A stretch of 64,000 nucleotides of DNA from Streptomyces sp. NBC_01788 (GCF_035917575.1 NZ_CP109090.1:2542001-2606000), one strand, 5' to 3'; counted from the first letter of the stretch, positions 41,661 to 52,548 are shown. The notes: generated from the sequence alone by a model not told the origin. Translations and numbers: made by a program.

Positions 41661-42161
41661 ATGTCGGTCGTGACCTGGACCATCGCCCCGGAACCCGTCG
41701 ACTCCCCCGCGGCCGCCGCACTGTGGCGCGCGTACTACACGGAGGTCAGCGACCGCTGGTACCTGCTGCACGAGGGACACCGCACCGACCCCGCCGAGCT
41801 GGAACGGGAGATCGCCGCCCACGCGGGCGCAGAACTCTCCCCGCCCACCGGCCAGTTGATCCTCGCACGGTACGACGGCAGCCCGGCCGGCACCGCGGGC
41901 GTACGGCTGCTGGACGCGGAACGGGCCGAACTCACCCGGGTGTTCCTGCGCCAGGAGGTGCGTGGCAGAGGCGGCGCCGCCCTCCTGGTCACCGCCGCCG
42001 AGGACGCCGCCCGCGCGCTGGGCGCACGCCGAATGATCCTCGACACCCGCAGCGACCTCGCGGAGGCCCGCGCCCTGTACACCCGGCTCGGCTACACGGA
42101 GACCGCCCCACACAACGAGGACCCGTACGCGGAGCACTGGTTCGCCAAGTCCCTCGCCTGA
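41661..42161 (+). CDS. GNAT-family N-acetyltransferase
   Basis: 166 residues. The acetyl-CoA-binding motif A is QEVRGRGGAALLVTAAEDAARALGARRMILDTRSDLAEARALYTRLGYTE (~95-145), with the R-G-R-G-G loop and a typical LYTRLGY motif B end. It would acetylate an amine, perhaps a small molecule such as an amino acid or aminoglycoside; the acceptor is unknown. ATG 41661 is used. It converges on the DHA2 pump gene, whose stop is four bases away, so they probably share terminator function. Confidence 0.88.
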   Translation: MSVVTWTIAPEPVDSPAAAALWRAYYTEVSDRWYLLHEGHRTDPAELEREIAAHAGAELSPPTGQLILARYDGSPAGTAGVRLLDAERAELTRVFLRQEVRGRGGAALLVTAAEDAARALGARRMILDTRSDLAEARALYTRLGYTETAPHNEDPYAEHWFAKSLA

Positions 42162-42164
42162 GGC

Positions 42165-44492
<2,328 letters not shown>

Positions 44493-44618
44493 TCATCGGT
44501 GTGTCCGGTTATGGCCTGTTGAGTCCTCCCGGACGCCGCCATTCCGGGGGCCCTTGGGGGAGAAGGTGTGTGGAGGATCTGCATAATCCTTGGAGTTCGT
44601 ACGGGAGGGGACCGACGC

Positions 44619-46235
44619 GTGGAAGAGCGGAAGGGGCATGCCTGCCCCGAGTGCGGGGTGCCCCGGGGCTTGGACAACACCCCGTCATGCGCCTGCGGAA
44701 GCCGGGCGGCCGACGCTCTCCGCAACACCCGGACGGCCGAGGCCGCGGCGGCGGAGGACTTCAATCCACTACGGATACGGCCGTACGTGGACATCGGGGA
44801 GCCACCGGCACCGAAGGGCACGGCCGCGGACGTCCTGACAGGGGTTACTCCGGCGGGGGGCGGTACTTCGCCGGACGCTTCGGCGGGGGGCGATGCTTCG
44901 GCCGAGGGCGGCGCCTCGGCGAGGGGCGCCGGGCATGGCGGGGTCACCGGAGCCGCCGGGGTCGCTGAATCCCCTGGTGCCGCTGGAGCCGCCGCAACCG
45001 CAGGAACAGCCGGAGCCGCTGAGGCAGCCGGGGCCACCGGAGACAACGTAGACAGCAGGGCCGCCCAAGCGCTCGCAGCCACCAGGCCCGCCGAAGCCGA
45101 CGGGACCTCCGGGGCCACCGAAGGCACCATGACCTCCGGAGCCGCCGGTACGGCCGGCGCCGCCGGGGCCGCCGGGCAGGAGCCGCAGCCCTCCTCCCCC
45201 AACACCGACTCCACGATGGTGCTGCGCGCCCTCCCCGCTGAGGCCGCGTCGGCACGAGGGGCCGCTCCCGCTGATGCGCGGACGGCACAGAAGGGCGACC
45301 CCACCGGGTCCGCTCCGGGCCGGCAGGACACTTCGGCTCAGCCCTCGACGGGACAACAGGGCACCCCCGCGGAGTCCACGATGGCGCTACGCGCCATCCC
45401 CGCACAGCCGCCGGCCCGCACCACCCCACCCGCGACCGGCCTGTTCGCACCGCCGCCGGGTGAACCGAGCGCGGCCGACGTGAGCATGTTCGACACGGCG
45501 ACGGCGGAGGACCGGGCTGCCACATGGAACTCGGCCGCCGGCGCTGAGGGCTCCGGAGACCCAGCGGGCCGGCCGGGCCGGGCGGGCACCCGCCATGGTG
45601 GCCGGCGCACCCGCCCCGCCGTCGTGGTCGCCGCAGGCGCGGCCGTGGTCACCGTCGTGGCGGGGGCGGGGTTCGCGAGCGGGCTGTTCTCCTACGAGTC
45701 ACCGGAACGGGACCACGCCTCCCGTCAGGTACGGGAGAGCGTCCCGGACGCGTGGGTGGAGACGCCCACGGCGTCCGCGTCGACGTCCACCGTGCCGTCG
45801 TACACGCCTTCCGTCGCCGCGTCGACGGGCGAGTCGCCGCCGCCCGGCGCGGACGTCTCGCCGTCCGCGTCCGCCTCGGCGCCGGGGACGGCGGAGCCGT
45901 CGCCGTCCGGACCGGAGGCGGAGAACGCTCCCGCCCCGGGTCCGGAGTCGGCCGGGCCGACGGAGACGGCGACGACCTTGCGCGAAAGCGCCCCGGCGGC
46001 CCCGGCCCCGGCCCCGGTGCTGCGCCGCGGCGACCAGGGCGCCGGTGTGACCGAACTCCAGCTACGACTGGGCCAGTTGTTCCTGTTCCCGGGGAAGGCC
46101 GACGGTTTCTTCGGCCACAGGCTCGAGAAGTCCGTACGCACGTACCAGTGGACCCGCGGCATCAGCGGCGACGACCCCGGGGTGTACGGACCGGCGACGA
46201 GGGCGCGCCTGGAGTCGGAGACGAAGGCGCCCTGA
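44619..46235 (+). CDS. Membrane-anchored peptidoglycan-binding protein with N-terminal zinc ribbon
   Basis: 538 residues. The start VEERKGHACPECGVPRGLDNTPSCACGSRAADAL contains a CPxC..CxC zinc ribbon. Residues ~60-350 are Ala/Gly/Thr-rich low complexity (GAAGAAATAGTAGAAEAAGATG); a membrane helix lies around 335-360 (AVVVAAGAAVVTVVAGAGFASGLF); an external Ser/Pro-rich linker follows; the C-terminal 75 residues form a PG_binding_1 domain (LRRGDQGAGVTELQLRLGQL ... VYGPATRARLE). It would span the membrane, zinc ribbon inside and wall-binding outside. GTG 44619 with GGAGGGG upstream; the longer frame is rejected. It is divergent from the pump gene. Confidence 0.85.
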   Translation: MEERKGHACPECGVPRGLDNTPSCACGSRAADALRNTRTAEAAAAEDFNPLRIRPYVDIGEPPAPKGTAADVLTGVTPAGGGTSPDASAGGDASAEGGASARGAGHGGVTGAAGVAESPGAAGAAATAGTAGAAEAAGATGDNVDSRAAQALAATRPAEADGTSGATEGTMTSGAAGTAGAAGAAGQEPQPSSPNTDSTMVLRALPAEAASARGAAPADARTAQKGDPTGSAPGRQDTSAQPSTGQQGTPAESTMALRAIPAQPPARTTPPATGLFAPPPGEPSAADVSMFDTATAEDRAATWNSAAGAEGSGDPAGRPGRAGTRHGGRRTRPAVVVAAGAAVVTVVAGAGFASGLFSYESPERDHASRQVRESVPDAWVETPTASASTSTVPSYTPSVAASTGESPPPGADVSPSASASAPGTAEPSPSGPEAENAPAPGPESAGPTETATTLRESAPAAPAPAPVLRRGDQGAGVTELQLRLGQLFLFPGKADGFFGHRLEKSVRTYQWTRGISGDDPGVYGPATRARLESETKAP

Positions 46236-46263
46236 CCCAAGGTGCGTCCCGGCGCCGCCACCA

Positions 46264-46923
46264 CTAGGCGACGTGCAGCCGGACGCCCCCGTCGTCGAGG
46301 GCCTCGACCCGCACCTGGGTCAGGTCCCGCACGACGGCGTCCGGCCGGTGGAACCCGGCACGAGGACCGACACCGATCACCCGCATGCCCGCGGCGCGGC
46401 CGGCCGCGATCCCGGCTCCGGAGTCCTCGAAAACCACGCAGTCGGCGGGCGCGACTCCCAGTTCGGCGGCGCCCTTGAGGAAGCCCTCGGGGTCCGGCTT
46501 GCTCGCCCCGACGGACTCGGCGGTGACGCGGACGTCGGGCAGGGACAGGCCCGCGGCGGCCATCCGGGCCGTGGAGAGGGCCACGTCGGCGGAGGTGACG
46601 AGGGCATGCGGCACGCCCCGCAGCCCCGCGAGGAACTCCGCCGCCCCGGGGATCGGGATCACGCCGTCCATGTCCGAGGTCTCCTCGGCGAGCATGCGCG
46701 CGTTCTCGGCGAGGTTCCGCTCCACGGGCCGGTCCGGCAGCAGCAGCGCCATCGAGGCGTGCCCCTGACGACCGTGGACGACCTTCATCACCTCGTCGCC
46801 GTCCAGCCCGTGCCGGTCGGCCCAGCGACGCCAGATCCGCTCGACGACGGCGTCGGAATTGACGAGGGTGCCGTCCATGTCCAGCAGGAGGGCGCGGGCG
46901 GTGAACACGGCGGTGGCCGTCAT
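46264..46923 (-). CDS. HAD-family sugar phosphatase
   Basis: 219 residues. HAD motifs: ALLLDMDGTLVNSD (I, nucleophile Asp ~14), HALVTSADVAL (II), SKPDPEGFLKGAAELGVAP (III Lys) and CVVFEDSGAGIAAGRAAGM (IV). A helical cap domain lies between I and II. It resembles YfbT/YniC or glycerol-3-phosphatase enzymes that act on small sugar phosphates. ATG 46921-46923 with GGAG upstream; a longer ATG start (47046) has no coding character. Upstream are two hairpins; one (46948-46969) would be in the leader of this gene. Confidence 0.92.
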   Translation of the reverse strand: MTATAVFTARALLLDMDGTLVNSDAVVERIWRRWADRHGLDGDEVMKVVHGRQGHASMALLLPDRPVERNLAENARMLAEETSDMDGVIPIPGAAEFLAGLRGVPHALVTSADVALSTARMAAAGLSLPDVRVTAESVGASKPDPEGFLKGAAELGVAPADCVVFEDSGAGIAAGRAAGMRVIGVGPRAGFHRPDAVVRDLTQVRVEALDDGGVRLHVA

Positions 46924-46947
46924 CGGCAAACTCCAAGACACGCGAAG

Positions 46948-46969
46948 GGGGGCGTGGGAGCACGCCCCC
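46948..46969. other. Perfect 9-bp hairpin in the HAD phosphatase leader
   Basis: GGGGGCGTG (46948-46956) and CACGCCCCC (46961-46969) pair around a GGAG loop, about 25 bp upstream of the HAD start. No T-run follows on either strand, so it is not an obvious intrinsic terminator; an operator or RNA element are alternatives. Confidence 0.5.
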
Positions 46970-46970
46970 G

Positions 46971-47033
46971 AAGAAACAAGGCGGCCCCGTCCACCGGTCA
47001 GGGAAAGAGGACGGGAGCCACTTTGTTTCTCCA
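46971..47033 (-). terminator. Terminator-like hairpin after the TMEM165 gene
   Basis: AGAAACAAGGC and GGCCCCGTCC on one side can pair with GGACGGGAGCC and TTTGTTTCT on the other; read on the minus strand the GC stem is followed by TTGTTTCTT. It lies between the TMEM165-like gene and the HAD gene, both on the minus strand. Confidence 0.6.
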
Positions 47034-47165
47034 CGGTACAAAACATCCCGGCATCCCGCCACCACGCCTCCGACGCGGAGCGGGGCCGAAGCCCCAGAGC
47101 CGGGGCCCCTCACCCCAGCGGGACGGGCGGATGGAGGGGCGAAGCCGGCGCGCGGCCCCAATGGC

Positions 47166-47744
47166 TCACGCCACCGCCTCCCACAGGCCCCACACGCCCA
47201 ACCCCACCATCAGCAACGCCGCCACCTTGGTGATCAAGGCAAGTGGCACCCTCCGCATCAACGCCTTGCCCCCCACGATCCCCAGGCCCGCCACCGCCCA
47301 CAGCGCCAGCACCGCCCCCACTCCGACCGACAGCGGATCGTCGTAACGAGCCGCGAGGTTCGCCGTCATGATCTGCGTGAGGTCACCGAACTCCGCGACC
47401 AGGATCAGCATGAATCCCGTCCCCGCGACCTTCCAGAAGGACTGGTCCTCGGGCCGCCGGACCTCCTCCTCGCCGTCCCCCTTCTTCAGCAGCAGCATGG
47501 CCGCGCCGCCGAGGAACAGCACACCCGTCAGCGCGTGCACGATCCGCTGCGGCAGCAGTGTCAGCACGCTGCCGGCCGCCACGGCCAGCACCACGTGCAG
47601 CAGAAACGCGGCGGCGACACCGGCGAAGACGTACGAGGCCCGGTAGCGCGTACCGAGGACGAGCCCCGCGAGTGCCGTCTTGTCCGGCAGCTCCGCGAGG
47701 AAGACGACGCCGAAGACGAGCGCCAGGACGCTGAAGGTGATCAC
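47166..47744 (-). CDS. TMEM165/GDT1 (UPF0016) family cation exporter, probably Mn2+
   Basis: 192 residues, six helices arranged as two related halves, each with the family motif E-x-G/P-D-(K/R)-T: AELPDKTALAGLVLG (residues ~17-31) and AEFGDLTQIMTANLA (~113-127). GDT1/TMEM165 and MneA proteins move Mn2+ (or Ca2+) out of the cytosol. The second motif has Leu for the usual Lys/Ser (GDLTQ). The 5' leader carries a yybP-ykoY manganese riboswitch, which supports Mn2+ as substrate. ATG start at 47744. Single-gene unit ended by a hairpin. Confidence 0.93.
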   Translation of the reverse strand: MITFSVLALVFGVVFLAELPDKTALAGLVLGTRYRASYVFAGVAAAFLLHVVLAVAAGSVLTLLPQRIVHALTGVLFLGGAAMLLLKKGDGEEEVRRPEDQSFWKVAGTGFMLILVAEFGDLTQIMTANLAARYDDPLSVGVGAVLALWAVAGLGIVGGKALMRRVPLALITKVAALLMVGLGVWGLWEAVA

Positions 47745-47849
47745 TGTTCCTCAATCGGTCGGGGCCACCCCGCCGAGAGTGCTGTGACTGATGCGACAAG
47801 ACGCCTCGGCAGGGCAGCACACGGGTTCACCCCTGCCGTACGGCACGGG

Positions 47850-47972
47850 CGTGCACTGCTCACCGAAGGTCTCGCTGGCCGGCCTCGCTCACGAGGCCCG
47901 CCTCCGGGCGCCGGCTCAGCAGAGCTGAGCAGTATGTCGACGGTCCGGCGAAGAGCTACTCCCCTTCCGCGT
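47850..47972 (-). ncRNA. yybP-ykoY manganese riboswitch
   Basis: On the minus strand the leader begins GGAAGGGGAGTAGCTCTTCG (complement of 47951-47970), continues with GGACCGTCGACATACTGC, a GC-rich variable stem, and GGCCAGCGAGACCTTCGGTG (complement of 47860-47880). GGGGAGTAG, GTCGACATACT and GCGAGACCTTCGG are the conserved elements of the family in actinobacteria. A -10 box TACGAT (complement of 47978-47983) sits immediately upstream. Mn2+ would switch on the TMEM165-like exporter. Confidence 0.88.
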
Positions 47973-48054
47973 CACCCATCGTACGCGACCGCCCCCGCGC
48001 CCCGGCCTGCACCGAGATCCACATCACAGCGGACAGCAAGTCCCGTCACACCCC

Positions 48055-48083
48055 TTGCTGTGTCATGCACGTGTCACTAACTT
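48055..48083 (+). promoter_or_regulatory. Vegetative-type promoter of the secreted nuclease
   Basis: TTGCTG (48055-48060) and TAACTT (48078-48083) are separated by exactly 17 bp, giving a transcript start about 90 bp before the nuclease ATG. Confidence 0.6.
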
Positions 48084-48178
48084 CTCACCGCACACTCACC
48101 CGCTCGCAACACTGCGCGGCGAGCATTCCCTCGCCCCCCTGCTCGAACCCAACGCCCCTCACCCCCAAGGGAGTCAGC

Positions 48179-48832
48179 ATGTCCCGCAGGTTCAAGCTCT
48201 ACGCGCGTCAACGGCTCAGCATAGTCGCGGCGATCACCGGACTCATAGCCTCCATAGGCCTGTTGAACGGCCCGACCGCCTCCGCGGCTCTCCCCACCCC
48301 CGTCAGCGCGGCCACCGCCCGCACCTACCTCGCCTCGCTCACCGTCGCGACACCGAACCACACCGGCTACGACCGCGCCCTCTTCCCGCACTGGATCACC
48401 ATCAGCGGCAAGTGCGACACCCGCGAGACGGTCCTCCAGCGGGACGGATCGAACGTCGTCACCGACGCCAACTGCGCTGCCGTCAGCGGCAGCTGGAAGT
48501 CGGCGTACGACGGCGTCACCTTCACCGTCTCCTCCAGCCTGGACATCGACCACATGGTGCCGCTCTCCGAGGCCTGGGACTCCGGCGCGAGCAAGTGGAC
48601 CACCGCCCAGCGCCAGGCGTTCGCCAACGACCTGACCCGCCCCCAGCTGATCGCGGTGTCGGCCAGCTCCAACCGGTCCAAGGGCGACAAGGACCCGGCG
48701 CAGTGGATGCCGACCCAGACGTCCTACCACTGCACCTACGTCCGCGCCTGGGTGCAGGTGAAGTACTACTACAACCTCTCCGTCGACACGGCCGAGAAGA
48801 CCGCGCTCCAGAACTACCTCGCCGCCTGCTGA
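48179..48832 (+). CDS. Secreted HNH nuclease (DUF1524 family)
   Basis: 217 residues. A signal peptide of about 35 residues (LSIVAAITGLIASIGLLNGPTASAA, cleavage ASA-A) precedes the nuclease domain. The HNH core is SLDIDHMVPLSEAWDSGASKW with the metal/catalytic His (DIDHMVPL), an Asn in SASSNRSKGDKDPAQWMP, and a final YVRAWVQVKYYYNLSVD. Two cysteine pairs are likely (GKCDT/ANCAA; YHCTY/LAAC at the end). It degrades DNA or RNA outside the cell; Streptomyces nucleases of this family serve nutrient scavenging or colony development. ATG with AAGGGAG upstream. Confidence 0.92.
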   Translation: MSRRFKLYARQRLSIVAAITGLIASIGLLNGPTASAALPTPVSAATARTYLASLTVATPNHTGYDRALFPHWITISGKCDTRETVLQRDGSNVVTDANCAAVSGSWKSAYDGVTFTVSSSLDIDHMVPLSEAWDSGASKWTTAQRQAFANDLTRPQLIAVSASSNRSKGDKDPAQWMPTQTSYHCTYVRAWVQVKYYYNLSVDTAEKTALQNYLAAC

Positions 48833-48924
48833 CCCTCGGCTCTCCCCACCCGCCTCCGTCGCCGCGCACTGCGCTCGGCGGCGGAGGCCGTCCGAAACCA
48901 ACCCCCCAACCACATACACCCCCA

Positions 48925-48969
48925 GTGAAACTTCTGTCACACTTCCGGCGTACGCTGTATAGGTTTCAC
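48925..48969. promoter_or_regulatory. Inverted repeat around the DedA promoter
   Basis: GTGAAAC (48925-48931) and GTTTCAC (48963-48969) are perfect arms 31 bp apart. Between them lie TTCTGTCACAC and TGTATA (a -10-like sequence at 48956-48961). The dedA GTG is about 80 bp downstream, so the arms flank the likely promoter. Confidence 0.45.
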
Positions 48970-49044
48970 AGGCCGCTCCTTGCCGCTCCCGCGCGACACC
49001 GCGGCACGGTCCGCGGTTCACGGGGGTGACGGGGGGAGTTCTCG

Positions 49045-49680
49045 GTGCTGGAGAGTGTGGCGAGGGTGGGGGCACTCACCGGCACTCCATGGATCTACGT
49101 CATAGTGGCCGCGTCCGTACTGCTGGACGTGTTCCTGCCGGTCCTGCCCAGCGGCGTGCTGATAGTGACGGCCGCCACGGCGGCGGCCGCGGGCACGGGT
49201 GCGGCGACCGGTCACGTCCCGCAGAACGTGCCCGACATCCTGGCCCTGACCCTCTGCGCGGCGACGGCGTCCGTACTGGGTGACCTCGTCGCCTACCGTC
49301 TGGCCCGGCACGGCGGTGAGCGCCTGGACCGCGCGATCTCCCGCTCCCGGCGGCTGAGCCGGGCACAGGAACGACTCGGCACGGCCCTGTCCCGGGGCGG
49401 CGGCGCACTGGTGGTCCTCGCCCGCTTCGCCCCGGCCGGCCGCTCGGTGGTCTCCTTCAGCGCCGGCGCCGCACACCGCCGGGTACGGGAGTTCCTGCCC
49501 TGGTCGGCGCTGGCCGGCCTGTCCTGGGCGACCTACAGCGTGGCCCTCGGCTACTTCGGCACCCGCTGGCTCGGCGCAGCCTGGCTCGCGACCTGCGTAT
49601 CGGTGGCGGCACTCTTCGCGGCGGGCGCGGGAGCGGTCTACCTGATGCGCCGCGCCCCGAAGCCGGCCGAAGCGCCGTAA
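49045..49680 (+). CDS. DedA family membrane protein
   Basis: 211 residues. Two half-length re-entrant segments and helices of the SNARE-associated/DedA type: VLLDVFLPVLPSGVLIVTAATA (~24-45), GDLVAYRLARHGGERLDRAI, and the family motif RFAPAGRSVVSFSAGAAHRRVREFLPWSALAGLSWATYSVALGYFGTRW (~127-175). DedA proteins are lipid (undecaprenyl phosphate) flippases in several bacteria; others handle phosphatidylethanolamine or proton balance. GTG start with GGGGGAG upstream. Length is normal for the family. Confidence 0.9.
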   Translation: MLESVARVGALTGTPWIYVIVAASVLLDVFLPVLPSGVLIVTAATAAAAGTGAATGHVPQNVPDILALTLCAATASVLGDLVAYRLARHGGERLDRAISRSRRLSRAQERLGTALSRGGGALVVLARFAPAGRSVVSFSAGAAHRRVREFLPWSALAGLSWATYSVALGYFGTRWLGAAWLATCVSVAALFAAGAGAVYLMRRAPKPAEAP

Positions 49681-49732
49681 AAGAGGCCCCCACCGCCACG
49701 GATCCGCAGCCGCCCCCGGCCACCCCGGCCCG

Positions 49733-49963
49733 TCACTCGGCCCCACGCGCCATCCGCCCCCGCACCTCCAGGCCCGCCAGCAACTCCTCCGTGGCCTGCG
49801 CGATCGCGTCGACCGCCCGATCGAAGACCTCCTGGTTGTGCGCGGCCGGGGCCCGGAACCCCGAGACCTTCCGCACGAACTGCAACGCGGCCGCCCGGAC
49901 CTCCTCCTCGGTCGCCTCCTCGGGCAACGCGGGCGGGCGCAATGTCTTGATACTCCGGCACAT
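49733..49963 (-). CDS. DUF2277 protein
   Basis: 76 residues with the DUF2277 signature MCRSIKTLRPPALPEEATEEEVRAAALQFVRKVSGFRAPA at the N-terminus (C-x-S/N-I-K... and R-K-x-S-G). The second half is a single amphipathic helix. Function unknown; the conserved Cys at position 2 could bind metal or an iron-sulfur cofactor. ATG 49961-49963 is used; the longer open frame upstream lacks coding character. It is divergent from the next gene. Confidence 0.9.
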   Translation of the reverse strand: MCRSIKTLRPPALPEEATEEEVRAAALQFVRKVSGFRAPAAHNQEVFDRAVDAIAQATEELLAGLEVRGRMARGAE

Positions 49964-50089
49964 GCCCCCAGTGTCAGCACGCCCCGCGCGCACCGCGCAA
50001 GCGCCCCGGCGCCCCCGAGGCGACCTCGAACGCATGAACCCACCCGATGCACTCGCGCCCCAAATTCGAACAGGCGTAGCATTGCAACC

Positions 50090-50437
50090 GTGGGTACGCG
50101 CTACGACTTTCCGAGTGACCTCCTCGCCGGTCAGGAGGAGCTGCACCAGGTCCGGGCCGAGCTGGCCGCCCTGCTCAAGCGGCTGCCCTGGTCGGTCGAG
50201 CCGCTGGACGGGTTCAGCGACGACGGCGGCTGGCGCAAGGTGGAGCGCCCGGCCTCACCGGGCTGGACGCCCGACGAACAGGCCGCGGTCGAAAAGCTCC
50301 GCCGCCGCGAGCACGAACTCGCGGTGTTCGTCAGCACCCACCGCTACTGGTCGGACCTGCCCGGCCCGGACGGCGTCACCGCCCGAAGCCACCTGAAACA
50401 CACCCACGAGCCCCCGGACAACGAGGACGAGGCCTAG
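50090..50437 (+). CDS. Conserved hypothetical protein, 115 residues
   Basis: Starts at GTG 50090 (VGTRYDFPSDLLAGQEELHQVRAELAALLKRLPWSVEPLDGF). It is hydrophilic, with Trp residues in LPWSVE, GGWRKVERP, SPGWTP and HRYWSDLP, and a long central helix (TPDEQAAVEKLRRREHELAVFV). I know it as a widespread Streptomyces protein without a named domain. There is no ribosome-binding site, so the message may be leaderless. It converges on the tRNA-Val gene, sharing a terminator hairpin. Confidence 0.75.
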   Translation: MGTRYDFPSDLLAGQEELHQVRAELAALLKRLPWSVEPLDGFSDDGGWRKVERPASPGWTPDEQAAVEKLRRREHELAVFVSTHRYWSDLPGPDGVTARSHLKHTHEPPDNEDEA

Positions 50438-50454
50438 CGAAGCGCAAAAGACAA

Positions 50455-50494
50455 GGACCCAGGTCTCCGGGTTTCAACCCGCCGACCTGGGCCC
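50455..50494. terminator. Terminator hairpin of tRNA-Val, bidirectional
   Basis: GGACCCAGGTC (50455-50465) pairs with GACCTGGGCCC (50484-50494), with an inner CGGGT/ACCCG stem. On the minus strand the stem is followed by CTTGTCTTTTG, a good T-tract for the tRNA transcript. Confidence 0.8.
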
Positions 50495-50511
50495 TGTTCA
50501 TCTGCAACTGG

Positions 50512-50583
<72 letters not shown>

Positions 50584-50652
50584 GGGACCAGCCGACAGCC
50601 TACATTGTCCCGGGCGCCCTCCTCCAAATCCGTGACGCGGACAGACAGGAGG

Positions 50653-52326
50653 TCAGCCATATTCCTGAAGACTGGGCGGGAGTACGTCCTGTCGCCAAGA
50701 CGTAGGCCCAGCCGCGTGCCCCGAGCGGTGTTGAGCACGCTGGTCGCCCGCTTTCGCTCCGCGTCCCGGCGGCACGGATCGTGTCCGTGGTCCAGGAAGG
50801 CGGGGGCGGGTCTCCTCACGCCCCCGAGTCTCCGGTCCGGCCTGGACGGTCCGATGCCCCGCACGATCTCTCCGGTCGTGCGGGGGCGGTGCTGTCCGTC
50901 GCCGGATCGGATGCCCGAGCGCGCGCCGTCCGATCGCCACGGCTGCCGCGTCGTGGCGCGTCACCTCACGAGTTGCAGTCGTCAGCGGCCGCCGCCAGTG
51001 CTGGGCACCCCATCGTGAGGTGTAGGCCGGGTCGACCGCGACGACGCCGACATTCCACTCGGCCGCCATCAGCACCAGCCGCGCCTTCAACTTGGCAGTG
51101 GGGAAGCGGGAGATGAGGCGACGGAACGACTTGTTGCGACCGTGCCTCTCGCGTGTGCTGCCGTCGGTGAAGTCGAGGTCCTCGATGGCGATCGAGGAGA
51201 CTCCGGTACGCCGGGTGTGGTGCAGCAGCCGAGTCAGCGCGTGCCGGATCTGAGCGTCCCGGTGCTGGGCGCTGCCCGACAGGTCGTAGAAGAACCGCCG
51301 GGGCGCGCCGACCGGGTTGCCATGCACGTCGAGGCGCCAGGCGGCGAGATGGTCGTCGTTCATGTCCACCGCGACGACGCCGCGAGCCAGCGCTGCCCGC
51401 AGTGGCACCGCCGGTGCCACTGCGCGCTGCCAGGAGGCAGTCACATACCAGCGGCCGCGCAGAACGTCGTGGTGGATGCGGTAGGCCACTGCCCGGTCCG
51501 CGACGATCCGGTCCCGCCACTCCCCGGCCCGATGGGTGAACGCCACAGTCGCGTCGAGCACGTACCGGCCGTGCGGAGAGTTCGCCAGGTGGGCCAGGCC
51601 GGCCGGGAGTCTGATCGAGAGTTCTCCGGATCCGGTGACGCGGATGGTCTCGTTGCCGCAGCGTTTGCCGGACTCCCCGTCCGCGGCGAGGAACATCCGG
51701 GCGGTCCGCCATCGCTCCTGCCACGCGTGCCGGCTCAGCCCTGCCTCGTCCAGATGGTGCCGGAGGCGAGCGAGCCTCTTGCCACCGCGCACCACATGCA
51801 CCCGGCCGGCCGCCCAGTCCGCCCGCAGAGCGGTGAGCCGGTCCTGGAGAACACGCAGACGGCGGGACTTGGCATGCCACTCCGATCGGGTCACACAGCC
51901 CCGCGTCGTCCCGGCCCGCTTGTCGGCCTTGGCGCCCAGCGGGCGGGCCAGTCTGGCCTCAGTCCGTGTGATCTCCCCCCGCAGCCACGCCATCTCGGCG
52001 GCCTGGCCGCGCCGCGCCAGCGCCCACTGGTCGTGGGTCGCCTTGGTGATGCTTCCCGTCCAGCGCGCCGACGAGGACTCGGTCAGCTCCCTCTTCCGCA
52101 GCGCCCAGGAGGCGGCATCGTGGCCCGGACCCTGACGGGACCGCGTCTCGAGATCCCGCGACGCCAGGGAGCCGAGAAACATGCCCGTCTCGGTCAGCAC
52201 CGAGGCGTCCGCCGACGACACCCGCAGCCGTGTCCGGATCGCCACGCCGGCCGGCCCGGATACGACGTACGACGGCGTCACCTTCCGCAGTCCGTCCACC
52301 CCGCCCCCACTGACACCGAAGCCCAC
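50653..52326 (-). CDS. TnpB-like RuvC nuclease (IS200/IS605 OrfB type), solitary
   Basis: 557 residues. An N-terminal helical, Arg-rich region (~60-260) precedes a RuvC fold with all three acidic residues: GVVAVDMNDDHLAAW (RuvC-I, ~317), SIAIEDLDF (II, ~380) and TRHDAAAVAIGRRALGH (III, ~455). The Cys4 zinc finger that normally precedes RuvC-III is absent (DPAYTSRWGAQHWRRPL). No TnpA gene and no element ends were found. TnpB proteins are RNA-guided DNA nucleases of transposons and ancestors of Cas12. The C-terminus is a long Arg/Pro-rich tail. It ends 69 bp from the 5' end of tRNA-Val. GTG start uncertain within ~16 codons. Confidence 0.85.
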   Translation of the reverse strand: MGFGVSGGGVDGLRKVTPSYVVSGPAGVAIRTRLRVSSADASVLTETGMFLGSLASRDLETRSRQGPGHDAASWALRKRELTESSSARWTGSITKATHDQWALARRGQAAEMAWLRGEITRTEARLARPLGAKADKRAGTTRGCVTRSEWHAKSRRLRVLQDRLTALRADWAAGRVHVVRGGKRLARLRHHLDEAGLSRHAWQERWRTARMFLAADGESGKRCGNETIRVTGSGELSIRLPAGLAHLANSPHGRYVLDATVAFTHRAGEWRDRIVADRAVAYRIHHDVLRGRWYVTASWQRAVAPAVPLRAALARGVVAVDMNDDHLAAWRLDVHGNPVGAPRRFFYDLSGSAQHRDAQIRHALTRLLHHTRRTGVSSIAIEDLDFTDGSTRERHGRNKSFRRLISRFPTAKLKARLVLMAAEWNVGVVAVDPAYTSRWGAQHWRRPLTTATREVTRHDAAAVAIGRRALGHPIRRRTAPPPHDRRDRAGHRTVQAGPETRGREETRPRLPGPRTRSVPPGRGAKAGDQRAQHRSGHAAGPTSWRQDVLPPSLQEYG

Positions 52327-52433
52327 TCTGTCTCATTCAACGAGCACCGATCGCAAAAATCACCCTGTTCGAGGCGAGAACTCCTGTCCCCTCCGGAGAT
52401 CCGTACTCCTCGCGAAACGGGACGCGACGGAGG

Positions 52434-52445
52434 GGGGCTAGCCCC
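52434..52445. other. GC palindrome upstream of the lipoprotein gene
   Basis: GGGGCTAGCCCC is a perfect 12-bp palindrome, flanked by further G and C runs, in the 222-bp spacer between the TnpB-like gene and the DUF4097 lipoprotein gene. It could be an operator or remnant of an element end. The rest of the spacer holds no gene. Confidence 0.4.
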
Positions 52446-52548
52446 ACCCCCCGTCCGGTAGCGCGCCGGATTCTCCGGGGCGGGGGTTCTTTCTACGATC
52501 TCCTCAGAGCCGTTCGGGTTCGTCGTCCGTCATCAGGGGGAGACCGTC

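Noticed and set aside
50653..52326. Complete IS200/IS605 element
   Set aside because: No TnpA gene and no convincing element ends were found; only the TnpB-like gene is called.
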